DNA of 64,000 nucleotides from NCBI GenBank assembly GCA_030180135.1, contig CM058232.1, positions 75,683,001 to 75,747,000 of the forward strand, given 5' to 3'. The position numbers and the translations under genes are program-made. Shown here piece after piece: positions 47,595 through 59,676 of the stretch (the first letter of the stretch is position 1; each line of letters starts with the position of its first letter). Source of the stretch: Orychophragmus violaceus. Lineage: Eukaryota; Streptophyta; Magnoliopsida; Brassicales; Brassicaceae. The notes beneath the pieces were generated by a model. That model had not been told where the DNA came from. It was given only the letters and a program-made list of their open reading frames with translations, and ran no database searches.

Positions 47595-48634
47595 CTACAT
47601 AAAGCCACCACCGACTTCTTTCGTGAGATGTGATCCGTATTGATCGAACTGAAGAGTGGCTTGAGAGGGAGGATCTACCAGCATTATGGAGTCCTCAGAT
47701 ATAGCAGGCAAGTTCAACTTGCTGATGGAGAAGTCAGACACGGCCACGGCGTTCATCTCTTCGGTTGCGATCCTTTTCTTCTCCACCAAATGAAGGACCT
47801 CCTTAGTCAGGTTGAGCTCGCCAGACGTGAACTCAGCGATCAGCTCGATGTTCACAAGCGCCTCCTACAGACGGATCTCTGCACTGGTCTCGACCTTCCT
47901 CTGGTCGAACTTAACCTTGATATCCTTCAGGATCTTGAGGTACTTCTCTTTCAGCTCCTTCTTAGCGGTATGAACCACAACCTTAATATCGGAATTCTTG
48001 TCCCTAAGAGCTTTATCCCTTTCCTACTTGTCTTGGACCGGCCGCTCAAACGCTTCCTGCTTTGCCTTCTCGGCCTCAAACATCTTGTTGGTGGCCACGC
48101 TGACCTTCTGCTTCAAGTTATCCTCCACATTCTCAAGATGCATGAGACGAGCTTCCTACTCCACGTACTCAGCCAACTTCCCTTTCAGCTCTGCCACTCG
48201 AGTCTTAGTAGCTTGAAGGCCGAGGTTGAGCTTCGCCACCACGTTCTTAGTGTCTTTGAGTTCGCTAGCTCGAGGGACATCCTTCACCTCACATTCGATC
48301 TGGGCCCAGAACTTGTATGTGTCCTTGAGCGACTGCATAAATCAAAAATGTGCGTAAAAATTACGAACTACAAAAAGAGGGATGAAAATGCCTTAGGCAA
48401 AAAACCTTACTTTTCCATGTGCAACCATCATCTCGGTGTAGGCTTCTCTGAGGGCCATGTCACAGCTGGTCAGAATCTGAAAACCTCCAGGATTAAAGTG
48501 CATAAGCATAAAGGCCACGCCCTCCAGGTAGTCAGCAATAGGACAATTTTTCTGGTGCTTAAAGCGCCATTTAAAAGACTTTCTTCCAGTGGATCCTGAA
48601 GAAGTCAGTCTCTTCTCAAGCTCATGACTCCCTC
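47595..48634 (-). pseudogene. C-terminal part of Gypsy D antisense ORF (coiled coil)
   Basis: Minus-strand frames read a charged, heptad-like protein: KNVVAKLNLGLQATKTRVAE, LKGKLAEYVE and, after shifts, LNLTKEVLHLVEKKRIATEE up to the end GGGFM and a stop at 47595. It is the C-terminal half of the protein whose N-terminal half lies at 60838-63050, separated by element E. Similar coiled-coil proteins are encoded antisense, downstream of pol, in Grande/RIRE2-like Tat elements; their function is not known. Several stops show decay. The plus-strand 319-codon frame at 47640-48599 is only the mirror of this coiled coil. Confidence 0.65.
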
Positions 48635-48708
48635 TGATGAGGACATCAGATCATCCAAACCCGGCCCGAACGAGCGGTACGTACCGATCTCGACGATGAG
48701 GCTGGTCG

Positions 48709-49346
48709 TGTTGGGATAGTGTCCTGAAATCACACTTGTACTCACTCCTGTGATAGTTGTGTGTCGAGATCAGACATTCGTATAATACTGGGTGTTTGCA
48801 ATGCTTTGCTAGAAGCCTCTTGCAATCTGTAGGTCGTGGACCTACTGCCAGTATTATATGATCCTATAGGGTCACACACCTAAGCGAACTGGAAGCTACG
48901 ACATGGGAATGATCATTGTGGAAATGATCATATTATGTGTATTGAAATACACATAAGAATCGATATAATGGTGTTGTGTCGATCGACACAGCTTGTGTGT
49001 CGGTCGACACAGTTTGGATTTTCCGAACAGGCTTTTCGGGTTATGGCTTAATTGAGTTTGGCCCGTTAAGCACGTTTAGGTCGAATAAGACTCAAAAGTT
49101 ACGACCTAAAACAGAGAGCCGTCCAGTTTTCTTGATAGAAACTCTAGACACACCAGAGAGAATCGATCCCATTGATCCGGCACTAGCATCCCATTTCCAG
49201 CGAGCGTGCGTGTGTATCTGGTAGAGGCAAGGCGTCTGCGTTGCTCGACTGATCTCGTTCACCATCTTCTTCCGCTGCCAAAGGTAAGAACGAGGTTGGT
49301 TTTATCATTCAATATATCAAACCCTTAGATCCATAGGGATCCAACA
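48709..49346 (+). repeat. Copia C 5' LTR
   Basis: 638 bp, TGTTGGGATAG...ATCCAACA. Contains one pair of palindromes, TGTGTCGATCGACACA (48975-48990) and TGTGTCGGTCGACACA (48996-49011). Confidence 0.95.
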
Positions 49347-49347
49347 G

Positions 49348-49359
49348 TGGTATCAGAGC
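49348..49359 (+). other. Copia C primer-binding site
   Basis: TGGTATCAGAGC, one base after the LTR, complementary to initiator Met-tRNA. Confidence 0.9.
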
Positions 49360-49504
49360 TGCTTAGGGTTTAGCTATTGAATTTGATGCAAAATAATTCG
49401 AATCCTGATGTTGTTGAATTGATTTTTGCATGTTCAAATCGTGTTTTCATGTTATATTCTCGGTTTTGTTCCTGTTGAAAAGACGAAGAATTGATGAAAA
49501 CGCA

Positions 49505-50055
49505 CTGTGTCGATCGACACAAAGCGTGTGTCGGTCGACACGCCGCGGCAGAATGCGTTAAAATTTTAGGGTTGTCGCAGAGTGTCGATCGACACAAAGC
49601 GTGTGTCGGTCGACACAGAGCGAAAACTCGTAATAAAATTTAGGGTTTGTCGCAAAGTGTCGATCGACACAAAGCGTGTGTCGGTCGACACAAAGCGAAA
49701 ATCCATAAATAATTTTAGGGTTTCGATCTGAGATCGAGTACCCGTAATCCTGTTGCTTCGATCGATACACTGGGTGTGTCGGTCGACACAGGCAAAGAAA
49801 GCTGTTAGACCGGTTCAATTGGATTGAACAGGTTGTATCGCTCGATTAATTTTGATTAACCAAATTGGTTCTGGTTTGGTCATATCGATCGACACACATT
49901 GTGTGACGATCGACATGGACTATTAAACCGAACTGGTTCAATTGGATTGAATCGGTTATGTAAATTCGATTCGGTTAGACCGGTTATCGAAGAGCGGTTT
50001 AAATTTGATTGCATCGATCGATACCAATGGTTGGCGTCGATCGATACAATGCTCG
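49505..50055 (+). repeat. Copia C leader array of paired TCGATCGA palindromes
   Basis: Six pairs start near 49507, 49582, 49658, 49759, 49884 and 50012. Each has one (G)TGTCGATCGACAC-like and one TGTCGGTCGACAC-like palindrome about 20-25 bp apart. The first three pairs repeat every 75-76 bp within longer repeat units. The same pair occurs once in each LTR. Confidence 0.9.
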
Positions 50056-50689
50056 CAGACATGCTAGTTGGACTACATATTTGCATATACCAGAACAATT
50101 TAATCCTAAAAGTTGTAGATGAATCTAAACTAAATAAACTGAATGTTTTAAATAAATAAATAAATCCTTGAATGTATATTGGATATGCATCAAGATAAAT
50201 CGGTTCTTTTCCTCAACTAAATATCAAGTGATCTTGATGTCTTGCCCGATCTTGTCTACTGTCAAGACTCGTTTCGCTGATTGGATAGTCTTGGAGTCCT
50301 TGGTATCCACAGCTACATGAGTAAGGCAGGTGATCATTGATAGACTTGCAGTGCGACTGTCAATGATCACAAGACCGAAGAGATTGGTTTACTTGACTGG
50401 GCCATCAGAAGTTCTGGGCCCAGAGACATCGGAGTGGATATGACATGGATTGTCTTATCTGCGACCAAGAGTTGTACTGGGTACAATTAGCAATGCTTTG
50501 CTTACCTGGATGACTAAAGTTTGGGTGATGGCGAGTCGTCCACTCAATTTTGGTGATCTGAGGATCTTGGTTCATTGTATTCATATGAGGAAACATAGTT
50601 ATGAATACAATGCGAGTTTTCTTATTAGATAAGATTTCTCATTTCCTTGAGCATTACAACTAAAACCTTTACCTCTTTTAATTGCAGCT
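50056..50689 (+). other. Copia C leader, 3' part
   Basis: Untranslated sequence between the palindrome array and the gag ATG, related to the leaders of A (near 25970-26430) and B. No gene seen. Confidence 0.6.
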
Positions 50690-53600
50690 ATGTCTGTCTC
50701 AAATCACATCAACACTTTCTCACTAAGATCCGTCCTTGAGAAGGACAAGTTAAATGGATCTAATTTCTTGGAATGGTATCGGAACCTGAGAATAGTTCTC
50801 AGGCAGGAGAACAAGGAATATGTCCTTGAAAGAGTTCTCACCGAGAGGCCACGTTCCAATGCTCCGCAGACAGAAAAGAATGCTTGGGATAAGCATTCAG
50901 CGGATGTCAAAGATGTTACTTGTCTAATGCTGGTGACCATGAACTCTGAGCTGCAGAAGCAATATGAGAACGTGTTGTCACCCATTGAGATGATTAACAG
51001 CCTGAAAGCTTTGTTTCAGGAGCAAGCTCGCACAGAGAGATACCAGACGGTTAAATCTCTCATGGATTGCAAGCTGGCTAAGGACAGTCCAGTAAGTCCT
51101 CATGTCCTTAAAATGATGGGTTACATTGATAACCTGGGGAAACTGGACTGTGCCATTAGCCAGGAGCTGGCCACTGACATGATTCTGCAGTCATTGCCGT
51201 CGTGTTTTGATCAGTTCATTATGAACTACAACATGCAAAACATGACTAAGACATTGACTGAGTTGCACGGTATGCTGAAGACAGCAGAACCGAATCTCAA
51301 GAAGGCTACTCCCAGTGTCCTGATGGTACAAGGGGGTAAAAGGTTTAAGAAACCTAAGAAGGATAAGGGAAAGGCCCAGGTTGTCGAGACTGAAAGTCAA
51401 GACAAGCCCAAGCCCAAGCCCAAATCCGAGCCTTCTGCTGAGGATAAGTGCAACTACTGCAAGCAGTTGGGGCATTGGAAAAGAGACTGCAAGAAGTTCA
51501 AGGAAGATTACAAGAAACTGAAGAAGACGTATGATGCGTCTGACTCAGGTATTTATGTTATCGAACTTAATGTTATATCTTCTAGTTCTACTTCGTGGGT
51601 ATTGGATACCGGCTGCGGTGCTCACATTTGTACTGATGTGCAGGCACTAAGAAACAGTAGAACGCTGAAGAAAGGACAAGTAGAGCTACGAGTCGGGAAT
51701 GGAGCTAAGGTTGCTGCACTGGCCGTAGGCACCTATGAATTGTCTTTACCTTCGGGCATGATTTTAGCTTTGAATAATTGCTACTTTGTACCTGCGATAA
51801 GCAGAAACATAATTTCAGTTTCCGTTTTGGATTTGGAAGGTTTTGATTTTGCTGTTAAGAATAAAGTTTGTTCTTTTAATCGTGATGGTACATTTTATGG
51901 TAGCGCCCCATTAGAAAATGGGTTATATGTTTTAAATCAAGAAATGCCTGTCTTTAACATAAATACAAAGCGGCTTAAGTCAAATGACGAAAACCCGACT
52001 TTCTTATGGCATTGTCGTTTGGGCCATATCAATGAGAAACACATCCAAAGGCTCCATCGAAATGGGCTTCTGGGCTCATTTGATTTTGAATCATGTGAGA
52101 AATGCGAATCTTGCTTGGTGGGCAAAATGGCTAGAGCCCCTTTCAACAAACCAAATGAAAGGGCCAGTGACTTGTTGGGCCTTGTTCATACTGATGTATG
52201 TGGGCCAGAGGAAATTTCAAGTACTTCATTACCTTCACTGATGATTTCAGTAGGTATGGCTATGTCTACTTGATGAGGCACAAGTCAGAATCCTTTGATA
52301 GATTCAAGGAATTCAAGAATGAAGTACAGAACCAACTTGGCAAAAGTATCAAAATTCTGCGATCGGATCGCGGAGGAGAATACTTAAGCCAAGAGTTCAG
52401 CGACTATCTGAGCGAGTGTGGAATTGTTTCACAACTCACTCCTCCTGGAACACCTCAATGGAATGGAGTGTCAGAGAGGAGAAATCGAACCTTATTAGAT
52501 ATGGTTCGGTCTATGATGAGTCATACTAATCTTCCATTATCCTTTTGGGGATACGCTCTAGAAACGTCTGCGTTTACACTAAATAGGGTGCCATCTAAAT
52601 CAGTGGATAAGACACCGCATGAATTGTGGACTGGGAAAATTCCTAATCTGTCTTTCCTGAAGATTTGGGGTTGTGAGGCTTATGTCAAACGTTTAATCTC
52701 TGACAAGCTTGCACCCAAATCAGATAAATGCTACTTCGTTGGTTATCCTAGGGAAACCAAGGCATACTACTTTTACAACCAATCTGAGAACAAAGTATTT
52801 GTTGCTCGGGACTGTTCTTTTCTTGAGAGGGAGTTTCTCTCAAAGAAAAACAGTGGGAGTAAAGTACATCTTGAAGAAATTCAAGATGCACAGGAAACTG
52901 CTCAACCTGTTGAGGAAGAGCAGCAGTTGGACCCACAAAGTTCTGTGGAACCGGCGCCTGTGGAGCCTGAAGTTCGCAGATCCGGAAGGATCCGTCACGA
53001 ACCCGAGAGATACTACGGATTCCTCGTAACCGACTCAAATGATCTGATGATCATTGATAGTGACGAACCAGCGACCTTCACGGAAGCTATGATGGGCCCG
53101 GACTCCGAAAAGTGGCTTGGAGCCTCTAAATCCGAAATGGCATCCATGTCAGAAAACCAAGTATGGTCCTTGGTCAATTTACCTAATGGTGTAAAAGCCA
53201 TTGAGTGTAAATGGATCTTTAAGAAGAAGATTGACGTGGATGGCAATGTACAGATTTACAAAGCGAGATTGGTGGCTAAAGGTTTCAAACAAATTCATGG
53301 TATTGACTATGATGAAACCTATTCCCCAGTAGCTATGCTTAAATCTATTCGGATTCTTCTAGCGATTGCTGCTCATTATGATTATGAGATCTGGCAGATG
53401 GATGTCAAAACCGCATTCCTGAATGGTATTCTGGAAGAGGATGTGTACATGACACATCCTGAAGGTTTTGTCGATCCAAAGAACGCTAAGAAAGTATGCA
53501 AACTTCATAAATCCATTTATGGATTGAAGCAAGCATCAAGGAGTTGGAATCTTCGTTTTGATGAAGCAGTAAAGAAATTTGGCTTTATCAAGAACGAAGA

Positions 53601-54640
53601 GGAAGCTTGTGTATACAAAAAAAACTAGTGGGAGCAAAATTGCATTTCTTGTGCTGTATGTCGATGACATACTCCTCCTCGGTAATGACGTTCCGTTGCT
53701 TCAGTCTATCAAGACTTGGCTTGGAAGTTGTTTTTCCATGAAAGACATGGGAGAAGCCGCGTACATTCTTGGAATCAGTATCTACAGAGATAGAACAAAC
53801 AAGCTTATTGGATTGTGCCAGGACACTTATATCGATAAGGTGTTGCACAGATTCAATATGCATGATTCCAAGAAGGGCTTCATACCAATGTCTCATGGCA
53901 TAAGTCTCAGCAAGAAGCAGTGTCCGGCGACACAAGCTGAGCGAGAACGCATGAATAGGATTCCTTATGCTTCTGCAATCGGATCTGTTATGTATGCCAT
54001 GCTCTGCACTCGTCCAGATGTAGCTTACGCGTTAAGCATGACGAGCATATACCAATCTGATCCAGGTGAGGAACACTGGACAGCTGTCAAGAATATTCTC
54101 AAGTATTTGAGACATACTAAGGATAAATTCCTTGTGTATGGAGGAAGTGATGAACTTGTGGTGAATGGATTCACTGATGCGAGTTTTCAGACAGACAGAG
54201 ACGATTTCCGATCACAATCTGGATTTGTCTTCTGTCTAAATGGCGGTGCGGTGAGCTGGAAGAGCTCTAAGCAGAATACCGTAGCTGATTCCACAACGGA
54301 AGCTGAATATGTTGCTGCTTCAGAAGCGGCAAAGGAAGCTGTTTGGATCAAGAAGTTCATGACTGAACTTGGTGTGGTTCCTAGTATCTTGGAGCCAGTG
54401 GCTTTATTCTGCGATAACAATGGAGCCATTGCTCAGGCGAAAGAACCCAGGTCACACCAGAAGTCCAAACACGTTGAGAGGAAATATCATTTGATTCGTG
54501 ATATTGTCAATAGGGGTGATGTGAAGATCAGCCGAGTTCCGACAGATGAGAACGTCGCTGATCCTCTGACCAAGTCACTCCCAAGGCCTAAGCATGAGAG
54601 TCATACGACTGCTGTAGGCATTAGGGATCTTATGATATAA
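50690..54640 (+). pseudogene. Copia C gag-pol, broken by a deletion and a +1 shift
   Basis: Frame 1 (50690-52273): gag, zinc knuckle CNYCKQLGHWKRDC, protease VLDTGCG, GAG-pre-integrase. A 17-bp deletion at about 52204, just after VCGP in the integrase start, forces a shift to frame 2 (52198-53628), which holds the rest of integrase (LRSDRGGEY, NGVSERRNRT) and most of the RT. A run of eight A at about 53617-53624 adds one base, moving the YVDD motif and RNase H (DNNGAIAQAKEPRSHQ) to frame 3 (53579-54640). Protein similarity to element B is high throughout, so decay is recent. As it stands only a gag-protease product could be made. Confidence 0.93.
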
Positions 54641-55464
54641 TCTTGATTCTAGTGGGAGTTTTTGGTTATATTTTAAGTTATAATAAGACGCTCTTGTAAA
54701 CATTCTTTGGAAATGTTTCAATGAAATTTGATTTCAGCATTATTTATATTGTGATCTAAATAATGGTCCCAAATAAATTTATGACATATTATAGGTCATC
54801 AAGTTGAGGACTTGATCATGAAACCCTATAAGTTAATAAATTATTTTGTCCCTAGTCGAGGTTGTAGAATTGGGACACTATCAACCGGTAGAGACTAGAT
54901 TGTGAGGTGACTGTTGGCTAAGTTTCATGGAGCCAATGATATGATTATCGCAGTCAATCACATAGATATATGTTAGTGAACATATGATCGGACATGACCC
55001 GCTAATGAGAAGTCTACAAGATAGTTATATCTGTGTCATAAGAGATTCTCATTACGACTATAAAGTATAGTCCTTAGACCTGAGTTCATCATGCTTTCTT
55101 GCATATGAATTGGTACACTTTGACCTTGTCAAACGTCGACCCGTAACTGGCGACTATAACGGCACTGTTCGGGTGTATCATGAAGTACGCGTTGAAACAG
55201 GGATGGAACAAGAAGGGATTTGTCCCTCCTGTATAACGGGAGATAAATATCTCAGGGCCTATCGAAGATTGATTACTGAGAAAAATGTGTGGCCGCACTC
55301 AAACGAACTGTAGTTCAGTTGTTTGTAATGTTCAGTATGAGATCAGGAGTTCGATAAACACGATGTTGGCTTAATAAGGATGACACAAATCTTGCCTTAT
55401 GCCAAATCGAGATATAGAGACAAAAGGATTATAGGAATTGATGATTCCAGTACAAGTGGGAGAT
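54641..55464 (+). other. Copia C 3' untranslated region
   Basis: About 820 bp, AT-rich, resembling the matching regions of A and B and ending with the purine tract. No ORF of note. Confidence 0.7.
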
Positions 55465-56102
55465 TGTTGGGATAGTGTCCTGAAATCACACTTGTACTCA
55501 CTCCTGTGATAGTTGTGTGTCGAGATCAGACATTCGTATAATACTGGGTGTTTGCAATGCTTTGCTAGAAGCCTCTTGCAATCTGTAGGTCGTGGACCTA
55601 CTGCCAGTATTATATGATCCTATAGGGTCACACACCTAAGCGAACTGGAAGCTACGACATGGGAATGATCATTGTGGCAATGATCATATTATGTGTATTG
55701 AAATACACATAAGAATCGATATAATGGTGTTGTGTCGATCGACACAGCTTGTGTGTCGGTCGACACAGTTTGGATTTTCCGAACAGGCTTTTCGGGTTAT
55801 GGCTTAATTGAGTTTGGCCCGTTAAGCACGTTTAGGTCGAATAAGACTCAAAAGTTTCGACCTAAAACAGAGAGCCGTCCAGTTGTCTTGATAGAAACTC
55901 TAGACACACCAGAGAGAATCGATCCCATTGATCCGGCACTAGCATCCCGTTTCCAGCGAGCGTGCGTGTGTATCTGGTAGAGGCAAGGCGTCTGCGTTGC
56001 TCGACTGATCTCGTTCACCATCTTCTTCCGCTGCCAAAGGTAAGAACGAGGTTGGTTTTATCATTCAATATATCAAACCCTTAGATCCATAGGGATCCAA
56101 CA
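55465..56102 (+). repeat. Copia C 3' LTR
   Basis: 638 bp. It differs from the 5' copy at about four positions (for example A/C in GATCATTGTGG(A/C)AATG and A/G in GCATCCC(A/G)TTTCC). Confidence 0.95.
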
Positions 56103-56107
56103 GGTCG

Positions 56108-57409
56108 AGCTATTCCCGACCACGCAGAACGTACCAGAGGAGGTTAAGAAGGCCAAGGCATGTTATACAAGGCCAAATGACGTGGGATTGGGGATTCATC
56201 AGCCAACAACATGTTTCAGGAGTAAAGATCGTTCCAGAACCCAATTGGGACAATCCCATTTGGAGATAGTCGATAAGCGTCCACCCGGAGCCCTAGCCGA
56301 GTCCTGGAAGATGACCATAGAAGAATTTGTTCGAACCAATCCTACCAGACTTGATGTACACCAGAAATTATGCTATTTGGAAGAGTTTGGTAAGAAGGAA
56401 TTAGCCTTGGTTCGAGCTAATCTTGGAGTATGTCTAGAAGCTGTCCATTTAGCCGTGTCCGCGGATATAGGTGTATTCAAGAGAGGATTGCGATCGGACC
56501 ATGAGAATTCAATCTGCAAATCAACCTGTTATGGAAACCTTACTCACCAAGTAATATGCGCGAAGTGGAATCACATCAATACCATTTTCTATGAAGAAGT
56601 TATGCCCATTTCAAGACAGGTGATTTTCAGAGAACCCGCTAAAGACCGGCTTGCACATTTTGGAGTGCACAGAACGAACCAGGATGAATCAAAGAGTAAA
56701 GAAACTTGTTCTGGATTCTTGATTCATCAGGGAATGCAGAGTTGGAATCACACCAATACCAGCTCGGACGAAGAAGATATGCAAGATCAAACCCGAAGGT
56801 TGCTGGACTTGCCTTATTTGGAAGCTCACAGATTTAGTGAACTCCAGAACTATGTTTGGCGACCAGGATGCACGTGCAACATCTCCTTGGGCTGAGGTTT
56901 ATAATCTTTTACCCTTAAGTGTGGTTTTATCCCAATCGGGTTTTCCCACTAAGGTTTATAATGAGGTAAACCAAATCCCGATACAAGAGAAGGAGAATCT
57001 GGCCCATCCAACCTTCATTCTTGTCTTTTCTTTTATGATTTCGACTAGGCCCTTTTTGGCTCACTTGTAACCTATACTATTGGCTATTTAAGCCATTCTT
57101 TTCGTTGCTAATAAGATCAAGTAAGTTTATAATAAGAAAACCCTAGTATTGTCTAGTGGCCGATCTCTTGGTTCTTACGTGGATTCCCCTTGAACAATTG
57201 ATCATATTATCTTCTTACTTGTGTGCGTGAGTTACTCAAAGTGTTCCTGTCTATTTACTGTTCGAATCATCTACCATCACCCATTGACCAAGGAGAGAGC
57301 GTCTTCGACCAGCTCCTTTGTCCCATCGCCCACCCGGTGTCGATCGAATCCCCATCGCATCGATCGATCCCTCTCGACCACTCGACCACCCGCCTCCAAT
57401 CTTACATCA
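56108..57409 (+). repeat. Element E 5' LTR, main part after the Copia C insertion
   Basis: Joined with 48635-48708 this is the 5' LTR. Its first ~790 bp form an open frame (ORF 56182-56895, 237 codons shown). A TATTTAA box-like sequence near 57086 precedes the likely R region. It ends TTACATCA. Confidence 0.9.
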
Positions 57410-57411
57410 TC

Positions 57412-57423
57412 TGGTATCAGCGC
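57412..57423 (+). other. Element E primer-binding site
   Basis: TGGTATCAGCGC, two bases after the LTR: initiator-Met type with one change (C for A at position 10). Confidence 0.8.
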
Positions 57424-58144
57424 TTAGGCTCGTGACACCAGGCTGGTTACATCTATTCCCTTTGATTTTTATTTTGTTTTGTGTTTGCTTCTTCCAAATC
57501 AAAAAAAAAAAGAAAAGAAAAATAATCGTGTTAGGTAGATTCACTAAGTTGCGTATCCGCCATTTTGTTGATTGCTCTTGCTAAGGATATTGATTTGTTC
57601 ACATTTGATGTTTCTAGTTGTTTGCTTTCGTATTATTTCTGCTGCATCCATAAAGTTTTAAAAAAAATATAGTTAGTTTTCATTCATCCCGAACAGAAAA
57701 TATACCAAGCCCATTGATTTGTTTCTCTTGCTAGGTTGGATCATTTGTTGTTTCTTGCATTTGCTTGTCTGATTTCTTGTTTGGTCTTGCAATTGTATCA
57801 TTTTTTTTATTAAAAAAGGAACATCTTGTTTAAGAAAGTCTTAGGCGGCCGCATATCAAACTTGTGTCTTAGGGCTCATTCGAAGTTGGTTCACTCGTGG
57901 CATTACGGTTTTACTGAATTGGTTAACTTGATTACTGCATTTTTCCTTTAATTTTGTCATAATCAAAACAAAAAAAGATACAATCGACATTATCTGCATA
58001 TTTCCTTTACTCAGACCACAATTGCTACTTTCCCTTTACGCTAGCTTTAATTATTGTGTTTCCTTTTATTCCGTTTGAATTCCTATCCTAGTTTCTCTTT
58101 CTAGTTGCGTTTGATTCTTTGTTTAAGTGTGCAAGGTATTTAGC
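57424..58144 (+). other. Element E leader
   Basis: About 720 bp of T-rich untranslated sequence before gag, with A-runs near 57500 and 57660. Nothing else recognised. Confidence 0.6.
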
Positions 58145-59676
58145 ATGGACGACAGACACAACAACCACGTTGCACCGCCCAATCTAAACCAGCTCTTGAC
58201 CGCGATCCAAGCGATCGGTGCTCTCGACCGTCTCGAACGACCGGTCAACCAGCAGCGACAACCTCGACCCGGACGAGCACGGAATGGAAAGCACGACCGT
58301 GGACTCAATATGGACTATACTGAAGAAGACAGTGCCGCAGACGAGATGGAGCCCGAGCCACCAGACCTTTACCGGCCTCACCACACCACTAGACTAAGAC
58401 CATTGCCAACTCCAACTAAATCTCGATATAGTTCTTATGTGCCGAATCACAACCCATGTATTTTTCAGGAACCGAGGATTATTTTCACTGGGAGGAAGAT
58501 CTGGAAAACTACTTTTGGGATCACAACATCCCAAGGAGAGATCAACCCTCGTATGCTATCCGAACCCTGACCGGAGATGCCTATACATGGTGGAAGAACG
58601 AGGAGAAATGGCGAGCTCACTACAATGAGCCAGCATGAACATGGAAGGACCTTAAACGGCTTGTATATGAGCAATATCTCACGCTAAGACCAAAGAACCA
58701 GGGCCGTCCATGCTTTTTGACTGCCTCCACCAAAGTCCCAATGCCCGAACCGCCTCGATCAAAGGTTAAAATGTCCCGACCCAACTCCTTTCCATCTGAT
58801 TGTAATGAATCAAAAATTGTTTTAATGCACTTGGGATTGCCCAAAAATGTAGAGAAGGACGCAGGAATGATAGAGAGTCCAATGGACCGCACAGACCAAC
58901 GGACCGGAGGCGAGACCAAGAATTAAGTGGAACCGCCCGACCCAATCACAGCTGAGAGTGTTAATCAGGTAAGTCATTCTCTAACAAAGTTCATATCTAC
59001 TGATTCCACAGAAGTACTAAAAGATCTGATGAACTTGAAACAGCATGAGGAATCAAAACATGATTTAGACCCACGAGTAGACCTTAATCATAATTTAAGC
59101 TCAGCTCGTTTATCATCTCCTAAAGAACACCTAATGCACTTGTTTCTTGCCAAAGGTGTCAATTTTATTGCAGGAACCAAAGGGTCAAACCGAAAAGAAG
59201 TACCACCCGACCTTGGATGCTACTTGGCCGAGGCCAAAGGAGATGATGGTGCAGAAATCTTTCCATGGAACCCAGGCCAGATCAGAGGCATGATACTGAG
59301 TCACCTACTAAAAGGAGCACGGCCTGAAAGCCCTTACACCCACAAACCACGGATCCATCAAGGTAAGGTCATGGACTCACAAAACCGAATGAAAGCTAAC
59401 TTGCTTTCTCTTGGTGCAGGTTATGCAGATTTTAGGTCGAATCCTTTTCAAGAGAGAGGGTATGATGAGGACATCGGATCATCCAAACCCGGCCTGGACG
59501 AGCGGTACGTACCGATCTCGACCATGAGGCTGGTCGAGCTATTCCCGACCACGCAGAACGTACCAGAGGAGGTTAAGAAGGCCAAGGCATGTTATACAAG
59601 GCCAAATGACGTGGGATTGGGGATTCATCAGCCAAAAACATGTTTTAGGAGTAACGATCGCTCCAGAACCCAATAG
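58145..59676 (+). pseudogene. Element E gag-like ORF running into the 3' LTR
   Basis: The N-terminal piece starts MDDRHNNHVAPPNLNQ (58145). After one shift near 58450 comes a Retrotrans_gag core: FSGTEDYFHWEEDLENYF, AYTWWKNEEKW, then a TGA near 58636 and LKRLVYEQYLTLRPK. A second long frame (58927-59676, 249 codons) has no family I recognise and continues from the interior into the first 214 bp of the 3' LTR, where TAG stops it. There is no zinc knuckle, protease or polymerase. In the 5' LTR copy the same frame stays open further. This suggests that the ancestral protein ended inside the LTR. Confidence 0.75.

Larger units (their letters stand above)
48709..56102 (+). mobile_element. Ty1/Copia element C, recently inserted, two frame lesions
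   Basis: 638-bp LTRs at 48709-49346 and 55465-56102 differ at about four positions by eye. The TSD GGTCG is at 48704-48708 and 56103-56107. Primer site TGGTATCAGAGC at 49348 and purine tract AAGTGGGAGAT before the 3' LTR. The coding region 50690-54640 is complete except for a 17-bp deletion and a one-base expansion. It is inserted in the 5' LTR of element E. Confidence 0.96.

Noticed and set aside
47640..48599. Plus-strand 319-codon open frame
   Set aside because: It is the mirror of a heptad-rich coiled coil on the minus strand; Leu-rich composition and lack of family resemblance fit an antisense shadow. The minus strand matches the Tat antisense ORF.
48976..49224. 82-codon frame, near-identical at 55732-55980
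   Set aside because: Duplicate because it lies in the two LTRs of Copia C; it includes the palindrome pair and has no protein signature.
49505..50055. CRISPR-like regularly spaced repeats
   Set aside because: Nuclear plant DNA, palindromic pairs inside a retrotransposon leader, spacers themselves repetitive and no cas genes.
56182..56895. 237-codon frame as an independent host gene
   Set aside because: It lies inside the 5' LTR of element E and is repeated, with stops, in the 3' LTR at 59600-60300. Treated as element-borne sequence.
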